Below are positions 12,431-23,508 of a stretch of DNA of 64,000 nucleotides, piece by piece. Position numbers and translations under genes: made by a program. The notes beneath the pieces were generated by a model, which saw only the letters and a list, made by a program, of their open reading frames with translations, was not told where the DNA came from and did no database searches. The stretch comes from Pleurodeles waltl. Its lineage: Eukaryota > Chordata > Amphibia > Caudata > Salamandridae. Within the stretch, counting starts at the first letter, position 1. Every line of letters starts with the position of its first letter. The stretch is taken from NCBI RefSeq assembly GCF_031143425.1, contig NC_090445.1, positions 1,194,896,691-1,194,960,690 of the forward strand. The letters are read 5' to 3'.

Positions 12431-13429
12431 TGTGTCCATAAATTAATGCTGTTCAAACTTGTATTTATGGTTCATTAATGAAAAGCCTTCATTATTAGGG
12501 TGAGCGCTGTAAATAAACGTTTTATGGTTACACTGCACTACTGACAGTGGTTCCAGTAAAATAAAAAAAAAGTGTACATACATTATTGAAAAGTTTAACA
12601 CTATGAGGCTAAGTATAATGCTCCCAGTGTGCTCTCTGATTAGATGCAAATGTTTGCAGAACCTTGTAAGCAAGAGTGATGAGACTTTGCTTTCAAAATA
12701 AAATATTCAGAAAAAAATGCAAGAAGGTAAAAAAACGCTTTGCTACTTTGAAATTTTAGATGCTGTTTCTTTGAAGCTTCATTTACTAAAATGTGTTGAT
12801 GCATGCTAGTATTTCCCAAAAATATTCCTAGTGGAAAATCAGTGTAACCGCTTTCAACAAGATTATGGGAAGCATGTAAATAAACAAGCACTGGCAAAGC
12901 CAAAGATCCAATATTTTTTGTGTGTCTTGTGGTTTTGTCAATGCATGTCTTGTTTTGACATGGTTTTTTGTTACACTTTATTGTTGTGGGAGTTGCCAGG
13001 CCCTCACCATTGTAACAAACACTGGGAAAATGCAAAAAAATAGTTTTTGGTCTCAAAAAGCACCACACAGTGATGTAACAAAGGCCCCACCGCCCCACTC
13101 CAGGGAGCCCACTCAACACAGCACTCTGAGAAGTCACGCAGATAGTATTGACGGAGAACACACTCTGAGTGTTGAGAGACAGCTTCCCCTATCTTGGTGT
13201 GACAATTGCCCCTTCCCAGTAGCGCTACTGGGAATTGAACATAATACTATTATTATCAAAATGAAAGAACAATTTCAAAATATGGGCATCCCTACCACTG
13301 ACAACAGAGGGCTAGAGCATATATTTTAAAATGGTCTCCCTTCCTTGTTTTGTAAACGTACTACAACACTATCCCTTAACACTGCCACCTTCATTTTTTA
13401 CAGTGTCAAATCAACACTTACCTTCCTAC
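12431..13429. other. Unclassified, AT-rich, unit 1
   Basis: No recognisable protein. It contains an A-rich run near 12560 and a perfect 18-bp palindrome CCCAGTAGCGCTACTGGG near 13216. The same sequence is present in unit 2 (42941-43945). It may be 3' sequence of the neighbouring L1-like element or another repeat. Confidence 0.5.
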
Positions 13430-14460
13430 TTAGGAGTATATGCTTGGAAGAACTATTTAGGTCAGATCGAGCTGTCGCTGGGTCATCTCGTTGGGGTTAG
13501 TTGTGTCTTACTCGAGTTACTTCTTGTTCAAGTGAAAAGAGCACTGCCTCATGGTCTGTAGTTTTGCAGTGTATATAAGACAGCGCTCCTCCTCTTGTGA
13601 GTGTTTTAAAGGCTTCCCAAAGTGTATTCGGGAGGAGTCTGACCTTCCATTAAAACCAAAGTACTTCATGAGGGTGTAATGGAGAAAATCACCGAAGGTA
13701 TCTTCTATGAACCACCAGGCATTCAAATGAAATGGCCCCCATCTCCACACGGTGAGCCCGATGATCTACTGACTGTCAGTACGGAGTGATCTGAAAGCCC
13801 CCTCAAGAGTATATGTGTGGAAAATGTTGCCAATTAATGCAGAGAGAGTACAGAAATAATATGAGAAGAGGTCTCATGGGGCGGGGTCATAAGTATATTA
13901 GTTGTCCCTACTATGATGTAGCTGTCATTCATCGACAAACCCTAGTACCTCAGCCCATGTGGAAAGGTGCAGTGACATTGTGGTCACCGAACAGGAGTCT
14001 CTGTCAAATCGAGTGTTCATTATATTTTTGAAATCCCCACAAAATAATATGTCCGGGCTTTGGTTTGCTACCAGCTGGGAGATAGCTTCCAACGTGGGAT
14101 CTGGCATCTGTGGGAGAGCATACAAACTGAATAGCATCTATGTACAACCCTCTATGATTCCAGTCACCATTACATAATGAGCAAAGAGGCCCTTAGATAC
14201 TTAATGTATAACAAGTGGAAAGGTTTTCTTCAAAAGGATAGCTACCCTTCTGGAACCTTGGTTGTATCCTGAGTGGTATGCTCTTGAGAAGCCATACCTG
14301 CCCAGGAAGGAACATTTTGTAATCTTTAAGTGGATCTCCTGGAACATCAGGACAGCGGGCTGGAATCTTAACATATAACATGACCGCTTCTCTTTTAAAT
14401 TTGTCATTAATGCTGTTGACGTTACACTATATGATACAGTAGCCCTCCCCATGAGGTTGA
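13430..14460 (-). pseudogene. L1-like ORF2 endonuclease and linker, unit 1
   Basis: Broken frames on the minus strand resemble the apurinic-type endonuclease of L1/Tx1 LINEs. In order, there is an N-terminal strand with WNVNSIND-like sequence, a QE-H active-site region, GYNQGSR before AILLKK, and DILFCGDF followed by N-x3-TRFDRDS. A linker rich in aromatic residues (FNAWWFIEDTF, FGFNG) leads towards the reverse transcriptase, whose core is missing. At least three frame breaks are visible, so this is a dead fragment. It lies directly downstream of the ORF1 remnant, in normal LINE order. Confidence 0.75.
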
Positions 14461-15176
14461 AAGACCAAGTCTGGGGGTCATCTGAGGTGGGTATATGTTA
14501 GAAGGTATGTGTGAGGAGGCTGTAACCCCCCTGGCCCTGCAACTTGAAAAGGGGAACCAACAGATTGGATAATACAAACCTAAGTCTATAATGTGCAGCA
14601 ACTGAACTCCCATCCCTCCCCTCTACGCTACACTTCTCCCCATGAAGCACCTGTCGCCCAGAATCTAAAATCTAATCACAAAAGACCCAAACAGGACTAA
14701 ATGGATGCTACCAACTATGGAAGGTTATTAGTGCAGTGGTTCATGAGACAAATCAGTAGGTGAGATTAACAGTACAAGGAAAGTTCAGCAGGACCCTAAT
14801 CATTAATGTCTTTTTTGTCACAGCCCTAGAGGAGTTCCCAGCAGACAAGGGGCTCAGATGTTATAGGGCTATTAGGCATAGCATCCTCAGACCAATATTT
14901 TCTTCTGTTTCCTCTTGTGCGGCACAGGAGCTGCTTCCATGCAGTGGCATCCTCCCTCTTGTCCGATGAGTCCAATGGGGGATAACGCCCATGGCTGAAT
15001 TCCAGGTGTTCCTCCTCCCCAGACCATGCAATCTTAGGTGTGTCCAAAAGCAAAGATTTATCCTTATAGATAACTTTGAGGCATGCCGGGAAATCTAGCA
15101 TGTACTATATTTCCATAGCCCTGAGCTTCTCCTTCAATGCCAGAATCGAGCAACTTTGTTGTTGTACTTCAAATGT
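14461..15176 (-). other. L1-like element, stretch between ORF1 and ORF2, unit 1
   Basis: This lies between the recognisable ORF1 and ORF2 remnants of the same LINE. The minus strand near 14830-15100 has an open frame with a run of charged and Tyr residues (NRRKYWSED) that may be the tail of ORF1 out of frame. Nothing else is recognised. Confidence 0.45.
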
Positions 15177-15832
15177 TTAGCCTAGGAAGAGCATAAAAGG
15201 GGCCAACCCAAAGTAGAGTTTAGCTTGTATATGGGCTTCACATAGGATGACAACTCTATCCACAAAATTTGGGATCTTGTAATTTATTGGTCTTGGTGGG
15301 TGATTACCTTCCAGTGGCAGATAATTGGCTGGTGACCTATGTGCTCTCTCCACCACGAAACTGAATGACACATCCTCCGCCGGGATCCATGACCTCAGCC
15401 ACTCGGTGACGAAAAGCTTGAGGCGGGGCCCCTCTGCCCGTTCTTGGTCCCTCATGATCAGATATTGTTCAGTCTGGATCTGCCCTCTGAGTTTTCAGCA
15501 GTTGCCTCCAGGTGACTCACCGTATGTTGAAGGGCTGATACTGTGGTCTGAAGTGTATGAGCAGAGTCTTTTATTTCAGACAGTTGACCTGCCTCAGTTA
15601 CATTGTAAACTGTATTCAGGAAGTCCTGATGGAGCAGTGATAAGTCAAGAATCAACTCACCCATCTTACTCTCAAAGGAGGTTCTCTAGTCCTGAATGGC
15701 TTTTAGTATGGATGCTGTGGAGTTCGGCATGGCACAGACTCCTGGGTGGCCCTGCATCATGGAGCACTTTTGCCTGCCAAACTTCTCTATCTTGCCCTGC
15801 CTTGGACGGTTGGACAGCTTATCTTTGCCCAT
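15177..15832 (-). pseudogene. L1-like ORF1 (RNA-binding protein), unit 1
   Basis: The ATG at 15830-15832 begins MGKDKLS, a basic start like those of L1 ORF1 proteins. A TAG at 15686 interrupts the frame, and a helix-forming, coiled-coil-like segment follows (15458-15664), ending SRLNNI. After a frame change, the C-terminal part reads FVVERAHRSP and PPRPINYKIPNFVDR, matching the conserved ERAHR and PRP-x-I motifs of L1 ORF1 RNA-recognition domains. ORF1 in this family binds LINE RNA as a trimer. This copy is broken in the same places as the copy at 45689-46344, so the breaks predate the duplication. Confidence 0.78.
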
Positions 15833-16356
15833 ACTCGGTCTAAAGTGGGCAGAATGGCTAAAAGGCAGGTGCCAAAATGGGGAAGTGGCACTGAGGAAGG
15901 AAGTACAGTGTTGCCAAATAGGCATGGACTCTGTCCAGTAGGTCCCGCAGGAGCAAGCAGTCAACACCCTTCCCAGATCGAGAGATTCTAAGACTACTGA
16001 AGCATTGCTCAAGGGAGACTGGCAGACTCCCAGCTGTGGCAGGGCTCTACACCAAGCCATTGTCAGGTATTTATATACTGACTACGCACCACTGCTTAAG
16101 CACCCCTTTCTGCCAGCTGTAGTAACAGAATGGCATCTGTGGGGTACGACATGCAGCGTGCACTGTTCCTTCAATCTTGGGTGTGATGAAGTGATTACCG
16201 GGCAAGGCCACGGTGGTGCACAATACATCTGCTGACAAGCTTCAGTCCACACTGGAATGTGGGCTGCTCGCTGCAACAGCAGGTCAGGGAGCTCTAAAAC
16301 ACAAGGCAGTCCGGACACTACTCTAGAAACACAACAAGGACCACTGCACCCCTGGT
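15833..16356 (-). other. Probable 5' region of the L1-like element, unit 1
   Basis: GC-richer sequence upstream of ORF1 on the minus strand, shared with unit 2 up to 16356/46866. No internal promoter was identified. Similarity between the two units stops abruptly after GGACCACTGCACCCC. Confidence 0.5.
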
Positions 16357-16357
16357 C
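16356..16357. other. Junction of the tandem segmental duplication
   Basis: To the left, unit 1 matches unit 2 (ending at 46866). To the right, sequence is not shared with 46867 onward. The simplest reading is that unit 2 begins here, with 16357-19286 as its left flank, followed by ERV copy 2 and the shared right flank. Confidence 0.65.
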
Positions 16358-17860
16358 AGGATTCAAAAACACTTTCATCTAGGTTGATGGGGTCTTTGGA
16401 CCCAGTGAGGAGTGTGTTTAACCACATACAATCATTCCAATCTCAATCAATACAACAACACGTTTGAACACCATGACTAACTTAGTGATGGAAAAAAACT
16501 CCAATCAATGTAAAGTTTCAAAGCATTATTATAACCACAAAGCCACATAAATAGTGTACAAGATCAAGTTAAATAGATAAATGAAAACCATAGACTGACC
16601 AAATCAGCGAAACAAATTTTATCTACTCAATATCAATACCATTAAGCATTCCAGAATAATTATACACACAAGCAATGATGTAATTTGTGCAACAGAAACA
16701 GATTTCAAATCTCTCCAGGATGACATCAGTCAAATCCAAATTCACAGATCAATACATCATTTCTTATGGGCAAGGTTTTCCCTACTGCTATTGCAAATTA
16801 GAACAAGCAAAGGTGGAAATGGGCTAACACATGCGGGCAAAGACAAAAAGGAAAAAGACACAAAAATAATTTAGAAAAGTCATCTATCTTGGGTTAGATT
16901 AGACTAACTAAAAATCAAAATAAACAGATGTCAGCATGCTAAACTAATTAAAATAAGGCAAGGGGACAAATAACATTTCAATTGATTATACCTCTCCTGG
17001 GATCAGCATACAATTCAGGTTTGTCAGCAGAGCACTTCAGATTCAGCAGAATTCATCAGAAGCAACATCAGGGGAAAGTGCAGAACATGAGCTGCACATC
17101 AGGATAATGGATGGGACAAGTTAATTGAATTCAAAAGGGGAATTTTGCAACAGAAGAATCAAGTTTAACTCTTACACTTCTCTCTGTCCTGTGCGCCACA
17201 TGCCTCTCCAGCCCTTGTGCTTCACCCCCCGCCCACGCTTGTGTCAGCAAATTTAAAGAAAGAAAAGACGCCCATGTCATTTTGTAAAATAAAAAAATAG
17301 TGATGATGCGATGCTTAAATTAATGTAAGCTACTGTTAACCAGAGGTCCACACCCCAACCCATCCGTACTTTGCCCTCCATGCCGCCCCAGACTATGCCC
17401 AGTCATATGCAATTCAGTCTGGTCCTGCTCCAATAGGAGTAGTCCAGCATACAATTGTCTACAAAGTGATGCAGCTATGAATCATCACACTTTTTTGTTC
17501 TTTTCATTAGCTTTGGTACATCTGAGCTTGGAAAAGGATGCGTATTGTGCTTGTGTCAAGTCTCTGCTGCGTAAAGTTGGTAGGTGTGTTTGTGTGCCAG
17601 AGTTGCTTCTGAGTGAACGCGGTGGAGTGCACACATGGATGCTTCCATGTGTCAGGAGAAAGGATCCCCAGCAGCTTTCTGCCCCCAATAGTGGGTTCAT
17701 TCTGTACTTGAGGCAGACTATCTCCTAATGTCACTGCTCTCACATCAGTCCTCTGTCAGCCTAGAACAAAAGGAAGTGGGTTAGGCTCATCATTCAGTCT
17801 AGGGCAGGGCTATTTTGTGACCTTGATAGCAGTGTACACTCTTAACTACGGTTTCTTTTT
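16357..17860. other. Unclassified non-coding stretch at the start of duplication unit 2
   Basis: AT-rich from 16430 to 17160, then a C-rich patch near 17200-17400. No domain is recognisable on either strand, and the overlapping short frames around 17477-17743 have no family resemblance. Confidence 0.5.
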
Positions 17861-18900
17861 CTGACTTTTTATTAATTTTATAGCATCAGAGTAAAACAGT
17901 ACATAAACACATGCCATAAGTTGGTGATTTCAATCCAGTAAAACCCACACAATTGACATCTTCACACATAAAAATACAATTTTACAACTCACAGTAAGCA
18001 TTGAAAACCAATGTTTCAGGCTCACTCAAAGGCTGCGTAGTCTTGAGTTCAGGAATTCCATATTTTAACATATTTTTTATGCACCCCACATGCTTTATAT
18101 ACCAGTTGATCAAGTGCAGTTTAATGGTTCATTCCACTGGTCTATTCTGATTGAAGGGGCATGGGCATCTCCCAAGTGCACACTACTTCCGTCTTCACCA
18201 CTAAATAACCCATAGCCACTAGGGCAGGAGGGGTATGAGGTTCACCAAGTTGTCCATGATGCCCAATAGGGCAATTTTAGGATCTAGTTCCAGGTGATGG
18301 TCCATAACACTGCTTAGGACTCTTTTGAGTGCCATTAACCATGAACAGCTGGGCATTCCCAGGCAGTGACTTAAAAAACTAAAAGGTATAAGGTGAAGAA
18401 TCACACTGAAGGCAATCAGATTTGAGAGAGAGAGAGTAGTACAATTTGTGGAAGTTGCCCTGAGGCGTTGTAGGGACTCAGTGAGATGATCTCAAGAGAT
18501 TTATATACCCTTGAGATACCTCCTTTACCAAGAGGGTCTGATATTACTCTACACTGTAGGGGGTTGTACTCAGGTACTGCAGTGAGTCTGTTGCAGTAGG
18601 TATCCAGGGCGTGTCTCAGTTGTGGATACCAATAAAATTATGAATTATGAAGGTTGAGGTCTTCTATTAACTCCTGGATTGACTTAATGTGGCTATCCTG
18701 GCGAGTGGATTTACCTATTAAGTCCCATTAAACAAACTCTGAAAGCTTCACCACTTCAGCCAACTATGTACCCTGCCACAGCGGTGTTGCAGTTTTTATT
18801 CTGTTATGCCATTTGATGTTTTTAAGCATGGTCTGCCAGAAAAGGATGAGGAGTTGTTGTGTCCTGAAGTAATGCAAGGCCAGATTGAAGTAAAGATGAG
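17861..18900 (-). pseudogene. L1-like ORF2 C-terminal fragment with 3' tail
   Basis: On the minus strand, decayed frames read like the C-terminal third of an L1/Tx1-type ORF2. They include a QLRHALD region, a short KGGISRVYKSLE segment, and a C...H...W-ECP zinc-knuckle-like region followed by PKIALLGIMDNL. Downstream (left side) the minus strand ends in AATAAAAAG near 17866, consistent with a LINE 3' tail. Stops are frequent, so the fragment is old. It may or may not belong to the same LINE family as the fragment at 13430-15832. Confidence 0.6.
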
Positions 18901-19217
18901 TTTTTTGTAAACACAAAGCAAACAGCACTCCATGTCATGACTCTCGTCCTCCTGCCTCACCAACTCACCGTCGTAACTATGACAACAAGAGCCTTCGCCA
19001 TAACATTCTAAAGGACAGATGACACAAAGACAAAAGGAAGTACCCCTGACTAAAGATCAAAACAAACCTCCCTTCCCTCAACAAACAACGTCCCACAGAC
19101 CAACATCTCTAAACAAACACTAAGGACCACATACAACAGTAATACAATACAAACATGAATCCCCTAAAACACAAAGTTACAAGAAAACATATAAACCAAA
19201 GCAAAGTGACCATACAA
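18901..19217 (-). other. Probable 3' non-coding part of the gypsy element
   Basis: This lies downstream (minus strand) of the gypsy stop codon at 19218-19220. A purine run (GAGGCAGGAGGACGAGAG on the minus strand, near 18945-18962) could be a polypurine tract, but no LTR could be delimited, and L1-like sequence begins right after it. Confidence 0.35.
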
Positions 19218-19286
19218 TCAACTGGGAACTCCACTCTTCTGTAGAAGTAACAAGAGGATATAATCATTGAAATATTTGGGTAACCC
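19218..19286 (-). pseudogene. C-terminal codons of the gypsy integrase, severed by ERV copy 2
   Basis: On the minus strand the bases next to the LTR encode LPKYFNDYILL and run to a TGA at 19218-19220. Gypsy Pol proteins often end with a P-x-Y-x-x-DY motif. The reading phase is the one left at the other side of the provirus (34380) once a single copy of the 4-bp duplication is counted. This supports the view that ERV copy 2 split this frame. Confidence 0.7.
19283..19286. repeat. Target-site duplication ACCC, left of ERV copy 2
   Basis: ACCC directly precedes LTR B, and ACCC (34380-34383) directly follows LTR C. A 4-bp duplication is usual for gammaretrovirus-like integrases. Confidence 0.75.
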
Positions 19287-20889
19287 TGATAACGCGTCCC
19301 AATCTAGATAATTTATTCACTCTGGGACTCGTTTTAGGCCGATAAATCTTTTGACCCTGATTGAAGTCTCCTTAAGACGAGATAACTAGTCAACATGTCA
19401 ATTAATAATCCTCATCGATAATCACAGTAGCAAATCAATCAAGGAATCAGTAACGTCAATAAACTTGAAACGCAACATGACATTTCCGTCATCAATAACC
19501 ACACAGAGTTTAGTCCGATTTATGATATTTAGACCCTATTGATTACACTCTACTAGCAAGTTTATTAGTCTCAAAACCAAGAAGCACATCAACATTGTCA
19601 TAATATGGCAACTCAAATAAGATTTTCTCAAAGCAAAGATCATGAATATTAGAACATAGCACGACGTCAACATGGATTAACTTTAGAAGAGTATCATTAG
19701 CGCATTATTCAACAAAGCATAGATTCAGTCATTTGTCTATTTGCGTCCGTTTAGTGCACCCCTTAACTAACCTCGAATTAGCATTAGCATGTTGGGCTTC
19801 ATGCAAAACAATTTTGGCAACACAAATTTAGAAAACATCTATCTATGGTCTGTGTCAAAAGAAGCAGCTGGTACCTAGAAAGGAAAGGCAAATAGACAAT
19901 CACAAGTTCATCATCATATAGTTACCCTCCGTAATGGGTCAGCATACAGAGTCAGTCTTCGTCCTCAGGACAGCAGTTGATTCGCCATCGGCCAGGAAAC
20001 ACAGTAGAGTTCAGTAGGATCGGGAAAAGGGGCTACTTCCCTCATAAAGAGGAAAAGTATAGAATCGGGAAAGGCAAAGTAAGGATGGTTTGAGGAATCA
20101 TCAGCAAAGTCTTTAGGCAGAGTATCAAGGTGACAGCATGAAATGGCTTGTAATGGTAATCCCTCGTGTCCATAATTTGTATATCAGTCTTGTGGTACAG
20201 TCCCCTAATTTCCAATTGGGCAAGTTTTAACACACCATCATCTCCATCCAATAGTTTACTGATTGCCCCATCAAATGTGTTACCTCATAACAGTTCTCAC
20301 GTAGTTTATTGGCTCCTGTGATTGACGTCTCCAGCGGGTAAAATGTCCGGTATGATTTCATGTTCTCGTGGTCCTCTCACAGACCCATTCAGTAGTTCCA
20401 TTGTCTATACCAGTTTAGGTGACCTTGCACCTGTTGTAAGTTTACACTGTTGCATTCAACAAGAATGTCTCCTTGAGCAAGTTGAGTTTCTTGAGAATGA
20501 ATCTACTACGGATACACTCATCTTCTAGCTTCTGAAAAAGTACAACTACATGTCCTTCAGCAAGTCAGCACACTGCACGTTAGAAAAACAAATTTAATAT
20601 GAAACCAGGCAGCGAGGCCTCGACTCACGCTAACTAAGGCCTAGTGAATTAATTAGCAAAACCTTAACGTATAACTCTTAATATTAGTATAAAATCATAC
20701 ATTAATACATTATGACTTCATTATTAGTCAATTTCATTAATCATCGTATATAATGGTGGCCACTCCCCGTGGGCACATTTCGGACTCACGTTTAGTAAAA
20801 CACATTAATACATTTTCTATGCGGCATTATTATACATTAGTTCATAAACATTTCATGTTAATATTGATTATAAAAACCACACTCTAACA
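19287..20889 (-). repeat. ERV long terminal repeat B (3' LTR of copy 2)
   Basis: A 1603-bp LTR, TG...CA on the minus strand. It differs from LTRs A and C by scattered substitutions and small indels, for example TATACAAA in place of TATAAAAA near 20185, and loss of the AATAAA near 19532. Confidence 0.92.
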
Positions 20890-20900
20890 AGCCCTTTTCT
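20890..20900 (-). promoter_or_regulatory. Polypurine tract before the 3' LTR
   Basis: On the minus strand AGAAAAGGGCT directly precedes the LTR start TGTTAGAG. A purine run here primes plus-strand DNA synthesis in retroviruses. Confidence 0.8.
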
Positions 20901-20943
20901 GATGACACTTGTCATCACACAAGTCCATTCGTTACTTTTCTGT

Positions 20944-22586
20944 TCACTTTCTTAATTCCTGCAATTCAATTTCCTCCCCCATTTTTGACTTATTGTATTT
21001 TGCTTTGAATATTTTCTCCCATTTCTTTTCTTCCCTCCTCATATTGCGTTCTGCCAATTTTTCTTTAATTCTTTTACTAATTTTACATGATAACCATAGT
21101 CCGAATAAACAGGCTAAAACAATCAATATTCCCCCTATTACTTTTGATAGTATCCCATTCCAAATAACACTAAACCAACTTCCCACTTTAGCAAGTCCCT
21201 TTCCAACCTTTTCCCAAACTCCAGGTTCTTTCAGCTCTTTCAAATCTGTACTATCTCTTGTTAGGTTAGTAAGCATACTTCTAATCTTATTACTATTATC
21301 GGGTATAAATGCACAACATTGGCGCTCATTAAGCATCCTACAGACTCTGCCACTTTTCGCTAAAAGAATGTCTAAAGCAAGCCGGTTTTGAAGAGTCATA
21401 GCCCTCTACGCAGCAAGTTTAGTATCCATCAGGAGTATAGCCCCTGTGAAGTTTGTCAGCATGTTATCCACAATAGTAGACAACTTTCGAATCTTTATGG
21501 AGTTTAAGATAACTCCCACTGAAGGAATTATTGCTCCAAATATATCACCCACAACAGCAGAAGCTGTCTCTCTTTTCTGTGTAGTATGATGTAATTCAGA
21601 CACTTTAGGAAACTTCCTTAAGTCATCAAATTGGTACATTTCTGAAAAAACTATTCCCAAATAATATGTCCCATACCATCTCTTTGGAAGACGGTAATAA
21701 GCATTAAGTCCACATATGTAATAGATCCCGGGGATCGCTGGATCCTGTCCATTTAACATGAACGTCCACTTACTCTGAAACAAAAACACATCTGCACTCA
21801 CTCGTTCCCACAAATAAAGTGTCATGGTCAGATTTTGGCCTATTTATGCAAAGCTTTCCTACGTGTAATGCATCTATAGCTAATTTGCCTTGTGTCTTTA
21901 TTGTACTGTAAGCATAATCATTTGCAAACGTTAGTTTTTCTAATCCCTTTTCTAACTTTTCCTTTAACGCTTTTTTTCTATCATCAGTGTGATCTAAAAA
22001 GCTCTTCTCTACAGGCGTTAGTAAGCAGGTTAGATTATTGTGAGGCGCATAAACTGTACCAAATGTCCGTGTAGGCTCAAAGAAACCCCTAACTATCTTT
22101 ATACTGTGATCTCTAGATATCTTACTCAAATATTCATTTATAGGCACAAAAGAAAACACTACATCTAGATTAGAATAGAAGTATTGAATATATTCTTGAT
22201 CATAAAGCCTTGTTAGTAGCAAACTACAGCTTAACCCGTAGGTTAATGGCAAACTATGATAAGTAACCCAATCTTGTCCTGACGAAGGAATTTTCGTGCA
22301 CACATAACAATTCTTCGCATCCATTGTTTCAACATACTCATTCAACAAGCGATAGAAAACATTAGTAGATAGTCCCCTCATGCAAATATTTTGTATCCTG
22401 CTCAAACTTCTCCCATGGTGTTAGTGTAGCAGTCTCAGGAATTAAAGCATTGTTAGTCCCTCTCTTGTCCACCAATGGCATTTCCACAATCACAGCTATT
22501 ATTACTATTGCACTCACAACACCCAAATTAATACTCAACCATCTACGAATCCTACCCCTATTGTTGTCATCGCTAGGGTTAATCAT
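20944..22586 (-). pseudogene. env: ERV envelope (SU-TM), copy 2
   Basis: The first ATG is at 22584-22586, followed by a basic stretch and a hydrophobic leader segment, then the CxxC motif of the surface subunit near 22300. The surface part frameshifts relative to the TM part between about 21770 and 21825. The cleavage region reads TQKRE, so the multibasic site seen in copy 1 is altered. TM contains a fusion-peptide-like stretch, a TAG at 21406-21408, a helix with an immunosuppressive-domain-like sequence, a CX7CC motif, a membrane anchor (GGILIVLACLFGLWL) and a charged cytoplasmic tail. A 14-bp deletion near 22375 relative to copy 1 also breaks the frame. Non-functional as it stands. Confidence 0.87.
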
Positions 22587-22878
22587 GATCTGTATAGAAT
22601 CAGAAAGCAGAACAATATAGAGGCAAACAATCAACTGAGGAAGGTCTAAAAGCTCTTTTTTTCTTCTTTTCTTGAGCAAAGTCTTTCTTTAGCAAGTATT
22701 TATAGCATTTCACTCACTCCCAGGATCCTTGTCAAATCAGGTTAGCAGCTTGTCAAAATTGTTTTTTCAAAATTAAATTCAGGTTAGCAGTGTCACATCC
22801 GGTAATTTATCAGTCTCTTTTCTCAGGTTTCCCTTTTTCAAATTTCAGCTTAACACAGTCTCTTATTTGCAGGCAACT

Positions 22879-23508
22879 TCAAGTTCCATAATATTGACCT
22901 GGAATCTCTCGATCAAAACAGAATGCCAAAAATTCATGCTGCCACTCAGCTGATGTTGCATACACCCATTCAGGACCTGCGTACCTTCTGTTTGCAATTC
23001 TCTTTCTTTTTTGTCTGCGATCACCCTGCAATTTTCCTTTACTCAGATCTTCCCTTCTTGTAGTATCAACTTCTTTCTCTATTGTTTCGTCTATTACTAC
23101 TTTTCCCTTTTCAGCTTGTGACTCTGGCCATTTATCTCCTTTCAGTGACCTTTTACCTTTTGGCTTTTTAGGTTGCGGTTCAATGCCCTCCTCTTGTGCT
23201 ATGGTGTTTTCTCTTGATGGCTCTGCAAGCGGCTCAGGAGGAGTCTGAACTCTTTGACTTTCCTCTGTTTCACCTCCTTCACCTTCTGGGTCTTTCAGGG
23301 GTTCAACTTCGAACCCGTATCCGTCTGCTTCTGGGAGAACCTCTCTTCGTGTCGGTTCCCCTGGCGCCTCAGTTGAGATAGGCTCACCGTTACCCTTCTG
23401 GATTTGGTTTGCAGTTTGAGTGACCAGGCCGTCCTCAACAGGCTCTCCTTCAGTCTCAGTTCCCCTTTGATTACTCTTCTGGCCCTGAGACTTCCTTGTC
23501 TGTAGCTG
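22879..23508 (-). CDS. 209-codon stop-free frame without ATG between pol and env (unknown)
   Basis: The minus-strand frame is open from just after a TAA (23509-23511) to a TGA (22879-22881). I checked it triplet by triplet and found no stop and no ATG. Its start overlaps the natural integrase end (TAA at 23471-23473) by 38 bases. The first two thirds are acidic with many Glu, Pro and Gly residues. The last third is basic, with an arginine/lysine-rich run GDRRQKRKR followed by RR and a Trp/Phe-rich end. With no ATG, it would have to be an exon joined by splicing or an env leader. A Rev/Rex/Rem-like RNA-binding accessory protein is one possibility, based only on the basic run and the position. 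No family is recognised. Confidence 0.5.
   Translation of the reverse strand, partial: QLQTRKSQGQKSNQRGTETEGEPVEDGLVTQTANQIQKGNGEPISTEAPGEPTRREVLPEADGYGFEVEPLKDPEGEGGETEESQRVQTPPEPLAEPSRENTIAQEEGIEPQPKKPKGKRSLKGDKWPESQAEKGKVVIDETIEKEVDTTRREDLSKGKLQGDRRQKRKRIANRRYAGPEWVYATSAEWQHEFLAFCFDREIPGQYYGT

Noticed and set aside
13216..13233. Perfect 18-bp palindrome CCCAGTAGCGCTACTGGG as a regulatory site
   Set aside because: No context for a binding site. Present in both duplication units only by descent.
12431..16356. Right flank of the ERV as an extra part of the provirus
   Set aside because: It lies outside the TG...CA LTR and the ACCC duplication and contains gypsy and L1-like sequence.
19283..19287. 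A 5-bp duplication (AACCC) at ERV copy 2
   Set aside because: It would require the LTR to end in AAC rather than the canonical TG...CA. The 4-bp ACCC reading keeps canonical ends and the gypsy reading phase.
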